DNA from: Apostichopus californicus
Taxonomy: Eukaryota; Echinodermata; Holothuroidea; Aspidochirotida; Stichopodidae
Direction of reading: 5' to 3'
NCBI GenBank assembly: GCA_020650975.1
Contig: JAIPMN010004662.1
Span: forward strand, 1,345 to 26,129
DNA length: 24,785 bases
The position numbers were made by a program, and so were the translations under genes. Positions 11,501 through 20,500 of this stretch are shown here, in pieces. The first letter of the stretch is position 1. Each line of letters begins with the position of its first letter. Under the pieces are notes generated by a model. It did not search any database, was not told the origin of the DNA, and saw only the letters and a program-made list of their open reading frames with translations.

Positions 11501-14500
11501 AATCTAGGTATCTAGTCCAAAACTCATCTGAGATTGTTTCAAGTTAAACTGAGTATCCTCTCATTCTTGCTATTCTAGGGTTTAACCTTTTAACCTACAT
11601 ATATTGTAGATTGCATGCATAAATATGTAAAGTAGGTATGGTGTACAGGAGCTATATTCTTTGTTATACATATCGATCTACTCTCCCCCACCCCTACTCT
11701 CACCTCAGCCTTCCTCCACCCCCTCCCCTCCATCTCTCGTAAATTTCAACTGGTTTGTAGCTTTCGTGGAGTCATGCTGTCAGGATGTAATACAGAATTA
11801 TCTTCCGTTAAATATTTCCAGTAAATCAAGAGTTATTTCCAAAATGTTTGAGACATTAGATAGCTATCAATCTAATGAGAACTTGTACAATTTTTTTTAT
11901 CAAGAGCAAAGAAATTTTGACTGGGTTATCTGGTGTTGCCCCACTCTCCCCCACTTCACCATCTTTATCCATCTCTGGGTATAATACTCTTCTACGTACA
12001 GTATTTCAGTCGAGTGAAACTGACTTCCTCGTGTGGGATAAGCTGTACAAGAGACAGTTCATCCATCTGCTCTGAAAATCAAGCAAAATATCTTTAAAAA
12101 TCTCTTCCCTTCTCCTTTGACTCCACAGGTTAAATTACATCCTTCTTCGGCCTGCTATCGTGTACGGTATTGGAGACAGAACCGGTCTCAGTAAGTTTCC
12201 CATTTCTTACCACTATGTGATTTTCTGTTCACGTTCTTGGTCATTTTCTGGACAGGTTCATATACAGTGAGGGCTATAAGCATGGATAACATGGAGAATG
12301 CCATCCTAATGCAAGGAGAGATTTGGCTTTAAGTATTCAATCATAAATTTCTGACAAATATATAGATGAGAGGTTAGCAAGATTTATGAAAATGACAAAC
12401 AGTTCCTTCGATTCATCCTATTAAGAATTATCAATACGACAAACTGCCATATTACTTCCAACAAACTCGGAGACCGGTAACACTAGCACCTGTTTGTGTT
12501 TTCGTTGATAAAAGCAATCGTAGATGGCATTTACTTCCTTCTTTCATTCCTGAATATCAGTTAAAATTAAATCCATTTGTGGTAACATGATATGAAAGCA
12601 CTGCATTTAAGAATGACATGTCATGTTGAAACTCGACCCCCTCTCCTCTCGTTCACCGTCCCCCTCCTCTATAAAGATACCAAGGATGGGTCATATGACA
12701 CCAGTTTGTAACCAACACATGATACCTGTTTGTCACCAGATAGCTTCTGTTTGCATCAGGTTTTAACAAACTAATTCTTACTTATCCATAATGGATTTGT
12801 GCCAAACAGCCCTTTTCAGTTTACGTCAGAAAAGAAACACGACTCTCTTCCACTTGGATAAGAATTAAAGCAGTTTCTCTCTTATTTTCCCCTTGTGATT
12901 TTGATAAATCACCGTAGATCAAAACATATTTTTGGGATTGCATTTAGTAAATGTAATTTTACCTCACTAAAATCCTATAAACAACATGCACGTCAATTGT
13001 CAAATTTGATGTCAATAACGAAAAATTTGTTATACTTGGTAGGTGTGTTAAAATTTCCATAAACTTGTATTTGAACTAAACAACTTTAAATAGCACAATT
13101 AATCTTGAATAGTAATTGAATCTATTGACGAGGAGTCCATGACATGCTGGTATCTGGTTTTATCATAAACTACACTTCCGTTAAAAGAATGCGGATGTGT
13201 TTGGTTAAATTAGGTCTTACTTTGTGTTGGAAAGGATTCTGTAATTACAAATGTAGAACATGCGTCAATACCTGATTTCATCATGAAGTGCTGATATGAA
13301 TGTTTGAGCGACCTCACTTTGACCTTTATTTTTTTTATTTTCTTTAGCGCCACGGCTTGTCGTAGGTGCTGTGTACAGAGAGTTGAAGGAAAAAATGAAG
13401 GTAGGAGGATATGGTATTATTTGAGCATGATTCAACTGACTGTGCCAGTCATATAACTGTTAACACATATGCATTGTGATACCAAGGTGATAACTGATTG
13501 AGTCAGTTATATTTAACTGTGTACATATCCATTGGTATAACTCACAGGTAACTGAATGGATCAGTCATATCAAAATGTACACACATCCTTTGGGTTACCC
13601 AATCGATAACTGATTGAGTCAGTCTTGTTTAGCTGTACATATGGGGTACATTGTAGATAACTGATTGAGTCAGTTTTCTTTACATGGCATATATCCTTTG
13701 GGTTTACCTAACAGATAACTGATTGAGTCAGTCTTGTTTAGTGGTACCTATGTCCATTGGGGTACATTATAGATAACTGATTGAGTCAGTCTTCTTTACA
13801 TGGCATATATCTATTGGGTTTACCTAACAGATAACTGATTGAGTCATACATACATATAGAAATATTTATCCATTGAGGTACATTATAGATAACTGATGGA
13901 AGTAACGTACAGAAAACTGAATGCATCAGTCATGTTATACTATACAAATACCATTTGGATAACTGAGAAATGACTGATTGTATCCATCATTAAAGTGTGC
14001 ACATGTCCAAATTGGATATCTACTGATTGGGAACTGATGGCATCAGTCATATTACTTCCCAAATCATTGCTTTATCTTAGTATGGTAAAGTACTATGAAA
14101 GTCAGTCACCAACTACAGAATGAAATTGTAAGACATTTTTGCTGAGAACACATGTAGTCATAAATTGCTTAAAATGCTTCAGGCTTTCATTCATATATTT
14201 GTCAGTTTCATAATATGAGCACAAACTGTTACGTAAAAATTGCCTCTTGATAACAGCTTCATGTCCCAAGGAAGGATTTTGGTGATAATGTTTACCATGT
14301 GTTTAATTTCTAATCTGTTAAAATATCGAAACTTACTACCAAGTGTTTTTTGAAAACCAAACAAATGCAAGGTTTATTGTGTTTCTATCAAATACAGAAT
14401 TCAGTTTGAAAGAGTAAAGAAGGAATTGAAACCAATGACCTCAGGAATCAGTAATTGTCTTTCAAATTGGTAATTTCCAAAGCAAATGGTCAATTAACAA

Positions 14501-17500
14501 GATAGAAAAAAAAAAAAAGCATTTGTGAGAGGGTGAGAGTATTCATAATTTTATTTTATTTCTGCTTTCTGTTTTGTTCCTCCATTTCTCTTTTCATCTT
14601 GGCCGGTTGAACCAGTGGTCTCAGAATTACAAGTCTTAAGACTTGTAATTTTGATTTTCTGAGACCACTGGTTCAAATCCAGTTGTAACCAATAAATCTC
14701 TTTTTACCCTTTTCCAATTGTGTTTTATAATTTCCCAGTTTTCATTTCTTGATTTACTCTTTCTTTATCATTCTTCTCAGTTGCTCTGGACCGCAGATCT
14801 GAACATGAATACTGTTCACGTCGAAGACGTATGTCGGGCCATTTGGTACATCCTGCAACACGGACAGACTAAAGAGATTTACAACATCGTCGACCAATCA
14901 CAATCCAGTAAGTGGCTCACAGCTGCCTCTTCAAATCATTTCAAGTTGCCTGGTTCCTTTGAGTGATCCTTGTATCTGCTAGAAGCCTTCCAATGAAGGA
15001 AGCGTGGGATCAGGCGCGTAGCCAAGAGGGGGGGGCAAAATGGGCAACCGCCCCCCCTTGAGCATATTTTTTTTTTTTAAATTTTATATCGGTAGTAATT
15101 TCAAAGTAAAAAAGGTAAAGATGCAACTTACAAGGCCTGGGAAGTGCCATTTCCAGCTAAAATTTCCGTGTACGCATCGCGCCAACCCATGGTGGCGCTA
15201 CATTTAGATAGTTTGCCTACAGACTTCGCCCCTTCCTTGGCAAATTCCTCGCTACGCACCTGCGTGGGATTATTACATTATGTATAGTTAGGTGTCCTGG
15301 AGGACTTTGAATGTACTGAACGTACTAATTTGGCCTACATTTGCCACATTTCTCTTTAATTTACAAGATTACAGAACTCTTGTAGATATTTGTAGCAGCT
15401 AAAGCACATGCATATTTCTTAATCACTGTATAGCATCTGAAATAGGTTCTCGTGAGCTGTAGAATATCACAACGGAACATATACATGCACCGTGCGTGGT
15501 CAGTGCCAGTCAAAGTTGTAAAGAGTCATGTCGGTCATGTGAGGGTCAAGCCAATGCTTTGCCAGAGATTTTCCTGTCTCAGGTTGAGTGGTGGACTCGG
15601 GTCATTTTATGATCTCGTGAGGGGAGGGGGACGGGGCTTAATTTGGCGAACGAGTGGCATCACTCTTGAAATCTGGTAGCATGAGTCATGACTTGTTACA
15701 CAACTCTTTGCAAGCGTGCATTGTGGTTACCTTGAGCCATCTGGTCTCAGCTTTTAACCCGGATTGCTATGTCGAAAGTGAAAATACATGACAGTCCTGC
15801 TTTCAACTATACTGAAGCAAATTAACTCAATTGTAGGTAAACTCAATAAGGAATGTATCATGTTCATAACTGTTTACGAAACTGACAGATTTCTCTCTGG
15901 ATATTAATTAGGATTTCCAAAAAATTGGGAATTGGACTGTAACATGACACAAATTGGGACAGATGGTTGACTGTGTATGTGTGTGCGTGTCAGAGCATGA
16001 ATTGTTATTATCTACTCATGATCAGTGCTATGTTTAGACCAATGGCAGGTCTAACTGCTTGATCAATCTTAGGTTAATAGCTAAACATCCAAACTACCTA
16101 ATTGGAACTGAAAATCAAAATGGCTGACAGTTGCATAGATGGGAGGGGGATTGAAGGGGTGTGGGGGGGGGGGTATGAGGTGGTGGGGAGGGATTAATTC
16201 CAAATAAACAGAAAGAAAAAATTGTTAGATATGCTCTCTTTTAGGGCAGTGGTCTGCAAACTTTTAGGCCCACGATCCAGAATCTTCCATGGAGACTGAG
16301 AGATGACCCCAACCATACTTCAAAATTGATGCTCAGAATGCATGGAAACTTACTTGGACTGAGGACTTAATGTGTAGTGACCATATTATACTGGTCAACT
16401 TTGTTTGTTTACTTACCCCCTCTAATAAGCCTCTGGCTAGAGTAATCCAGATTGAATTGATGGAATTTTTCATCAGTAGCACTTTATAAAGTTTCTATAC
16501 ACATGCTAATTAGGTTACCATTGAAAGTACCTAGGCTGGTATATAAGGGACACACATGTGGTCACTCACTCTCTTCTCCACATGGTCTGCAGACAGTTAA
16601 GATACTGATAACAGTTACACATATCTTTTACCTTAGACATTGCAGTTACTCAGGGCATGTTCACCCTGTGTTTATCTTATTAAGAGAGTAGTTATAGGAC
16701 AGGGTGGATATTACATTCATATTTGTATTGCCTTACTTATTAGGAGTAATTGCGTGTCTAGTCTGCATCATATTTATTCGGTAGATCTACCTCGCGCTAG
16801 TGCTATAGTTGCGAAGCCATTGTATTTTAACCATATACAGCTCACACATCTAGGCCATTTACTGGAGAGTTGAGTTCGTCAATAGTCAGAGGGGCGACTG
16901 GGTCGTCGGAGGATCATTTAGAACATAGTTGTCGAGAGTAAGTATAACCTAAATTATATTTAACCTCTTCAAATGATTACATAAAAAATTACTTAATCCA
17001 TCGCAGTCAACACGTTTCACATGCTGTAGATAAACTTTCTAATGTCTGGAAACATCCTTAGACCAAAGAAAGATTTTACAGTAACCTACTTTTCCATCAA
17101 GGGCACCCTTGGTTTGTAAATCATCGTTCTATGACACTTTCTGTCCATTTGAGGTTGTTGACAAATTTTTATTATAATTCTGTTACATCTGTCGATTTCA
17201 GTTTGCAGAGTAAACTTTGTAAACAACGGAAACTCTTGTTCAGTTCAGAAAAGCATTAAGAATTGCAACTACTTTCAGTTCACTGTTATTACAAATGCAG
17301 GAAAAGGATGTCTCATTTTACAACGACTGTAGGGTTCCTTGAGTGAACATAGGAAGTGGGTTTTCAGAGGATTCTTACAATAGTGAACATTTACTACTAC
17401 TCTCATGATAACACTACACTCTAGTATCTGGTGTAAAGGAAATCATTGACACCTCCAATACCATTTGCATACTACTTAAAATTAATGTGCAGCCACAACA

Positions 17501-20500
17501 CAGTTATGTATGGTCTCGTTGATGAAACACATCCTGACAAACGATAGTAACTACTGGTCCAAAGTTCATTCTCAGCTTCAATGGTTTTGCGACAGGTATC
17601 AACAAGGCCTCCTTAGACCTTATATTCATGGCATAATATCAAAAAACACCCAGTATGGATGAAAGCACACTATTTCTGAGGAACAAAATTCTGTGAGAAC
17701 AGATCGATTTTTTCCCTTCATTGTTCACATTTGGTTGCCAAGGAAACATGTTAATCCATAAAGGGAAAACATCTCAGTCATCGAAGTCTCTTTGTCATTA
17801 ATAGTTGGATGCAGTCTCTGCAATGCCTTGTCAATGACTTCAGTCTCCTGAGATATTTGTCCCTAGTCGGATGTCAGCTGGATATTAATTGGGACTGCTT
17901 TTGCAGGACAGTGTCTGAAACAAGTCTAGTTTTTCTGCATCGTAAATTAGTAATTTATCCCAATGGTGAAGCCGTTGTAGTGTACAGGGAAGGATTTAGG
18001 TGGTGTTTCATGTAGCAAAACTGCTACTAAAGATAACCAAATTGTTGCACTAGATAGCCAAGTTGCTGTGCAAATGAAAAGATTCATAGTTGTTTTAGTA
18101 CACAGAACGTTTATAGTACTGTTACTTTTGATGATAAATAGAACATTGTCTATACAACGTGATAATGGGCTGGCCATACAATTTGAAATGATTCTTAGAA
18201 CTGAATGTGGCCAATTGTTTATCTCGTTGAATTTCTGGAGACTCGAGGTGAACGAACATCGCTGTGGCATACAGAGATTACACACAATAAACGTTCATAT
18301 TGAATGTCTTTGGAGAACTTGCTTAGAAATGAAAGAAAAGAACTATGAAAGAAGATAAAAAAATTTAATTATGATAATATGGGTTTTGTAATTACATTCA
18401 GACAAGAGGATTGGATTGTTCACATGTGGCTTTCCTTTCCTCTGTTTTGTAGAATGTATTGGTGAAGATTATTTGTGTTCCGTGAATTTTATTGGACAAA
18501 AAGTGATAGCGAAACTGGCTAACTTCAACAAATGAAGTATGTGGTATTGTTTTATGTGTGAAGGTTTTGTCTTCATTCGAGGGGCTTCTTACAAAAGCGT
18601 TATTGAAAATTTTGCATTTCTTGTATTTGCGTGATATCCCATCGCTGTATATATACCCAATCAGCTGAAATGTGTTTAATTTTAGCATGTGCAAAGTATA
18701 CGCATAAAGTCAAAAGTCCCATCGAAGGATTACTTCATTTCCAGAAATCAAGTGATGCCTTGATTTTAGTTAAGGAGATGTTCACATCAGTATATAACTG
18801 AAATCATGAACCATGCTTGTCATTAGTTTTGCAGTGTAGACAATCCAAACTTAATGGTTCAGTAGAAATACTGCTATGTGTAATTTGAAGATAAGCTAAC
18901 CAGCTAGTTTGTTTACATGAGATACAATGTATTAATGTGTCATATATATTTTATGAAATATTTCATTATTTATCTCTCACAGCTCAAGGCTCAATCACCA
19001 AGTTGGTCTGTGATATATTTCAAATAGAACATGATTACTTTGGAAGTGTCATGTCTAATTTGGCAAAGGTAGGCCTTGCTCTCTCTGAATCAAATTAGGC
19101 GTTGCTTTCCGTTAGAAATATATCCATATCATAGATATATGTATGCATCATAGACAGAGAAAGATGAAACCAAAATATGTGGCCAAACTTGACTGATTGT
19201 ATACATTACATTACACAAAGCATGCAGTTCCCTCTTGTCGTTCTATTGTTAACAGTCAAATTTAGAGCATCTGTTCAAAGGTCAACCACATTTCAACTCA
19301 AATTCATGTATCACAAAAACTGTTTCTAAAGTCAACAGATATTGATAATACAGAGTCATGATTCCTCAGAAGGGAGGATGCTGTTGGGGCATTAACTCAG
19401 TCTTCTTGCTTTCGTCTTTTCAATTTTTCAGCTGAATTTAAGTGATGCAGTCGAGGAATCGAACGATAAACACATCCTCCCCTGGTCGGAACTTTGCAAG
19501 AGAGAAGAGATACAACACACCCCTCTCAGTCCTTACTTAGACCAGGTTTGTGGCATGCAGATATATTTTTTGCCTTCTCGAAGAAATTTTTAAATTTTGC
19601 GAATATATTTCTCACTTCCTCTTTGGTTCCATCCTGAAGGCATGAAAGAATCTATGGGGTGTTGATGGTTTGTGGATGTACATCTGATGGTATGTGCGTG
19701 GGTGGTAGCTGTGTGTGTACATGTAAACATGGCTTGTAAACATGATTGAATGGCATTCATGAACGTCATGTTTGGTGTACAGGTGTGGCCTAATAAGTTC
19801 TTGGTTGCCTTTTGTTATTGGTGGAGGTCGACCAGGAATTTGTCACCAGTGGCCAAAATATGAACACTTTGCAAAGAAGTGTTTTTACTCTAAAGTTAAG
19901 ATTTTGGTGGATCCCATTGTCAAATGTTAGTTGTCCCATATTGAGTGGTAGCCTTCTAGTGGTCTTGATGGAGTTGAAAGGTCACTTGAGGTCACCACTG
20001 GCTAAAGCATATGAAAACCTTGTTAACAAGCAATACTCAACAAGTACTGCTTTCGTGACCCCTATAGTTGAGTGAAAGGTTCCACTTAATAAATGATTGC
20101 TTTCTAGTAGTTGTGACCTTTGACCTCCACCATATATGGTGGAGGTCAAAGGTCACTTGAGGTTAGAAGTGGTCAAATCTGAAAGCCTCGAAAAACTCTT
20201 CTTACTCAGTCAATTTGTGGAATGCCTGGTTGAATTAGAGTAACATGTAAAATGTCAGATTAAATAAGTCAGAATTGGTGCATCTCAAATTTAAAATGTA
20301 GATACCTCTATAAAGTGAGTTCTCAGTTGTTAGTGCTTTTGGTGGAGGATAAGGGTAATTGACGGTCGTCAGTGGTTTCGAGACTAAACAAGTTGGATAA
20401 CTGACTGAACTAACTGAACAAAATAACAGTTTTGATGAATCTCATACTTGGTGTATAAAGGCCCCAAAGAATATTCTGTTGGGGTGGGTGAAAGGGGGGT

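Larger units (their letters stand above)
13401..14780 (+). other. Intron 6 of SDR gene
   Basis: GT-AG, phase 0. About half is a 58-nt-period satellite beginning just after the donor. A strong hairpin (14607-14676) sits about 100 nt before the acceptor. Short A-runs occur around 14507-14518. Confidence 0.88.
14908..18982 (+). other. Intron 7 of SDR gene (largest within the visible gene)
   Basis: GT-AG, phase 1, about 4.1 kb. It contains a complete hAT-type miniature element (15011-15262), a hAT-like terminus (16247), a G-rich tract (16141-16192) and a possible LTR fragment (about 16370-16960). Open frames on both strands at 17809-18694 have no recognisable protein content and overlap each other. 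Confidence 0.85.

Noticed and set aside
17809-18694. Cluster of open frames on both strands
   Set aside because: They overlap each other on opposite strands, show no motif, and lie in intron 7 between well-supported exons. No reading gave a recognisable protein.
19812-20075. 87-codon open frame
   Set aside because: It falls in AGGTCA-rich repeat-like intron DNA and is interrupted relative to the real exons on either side.
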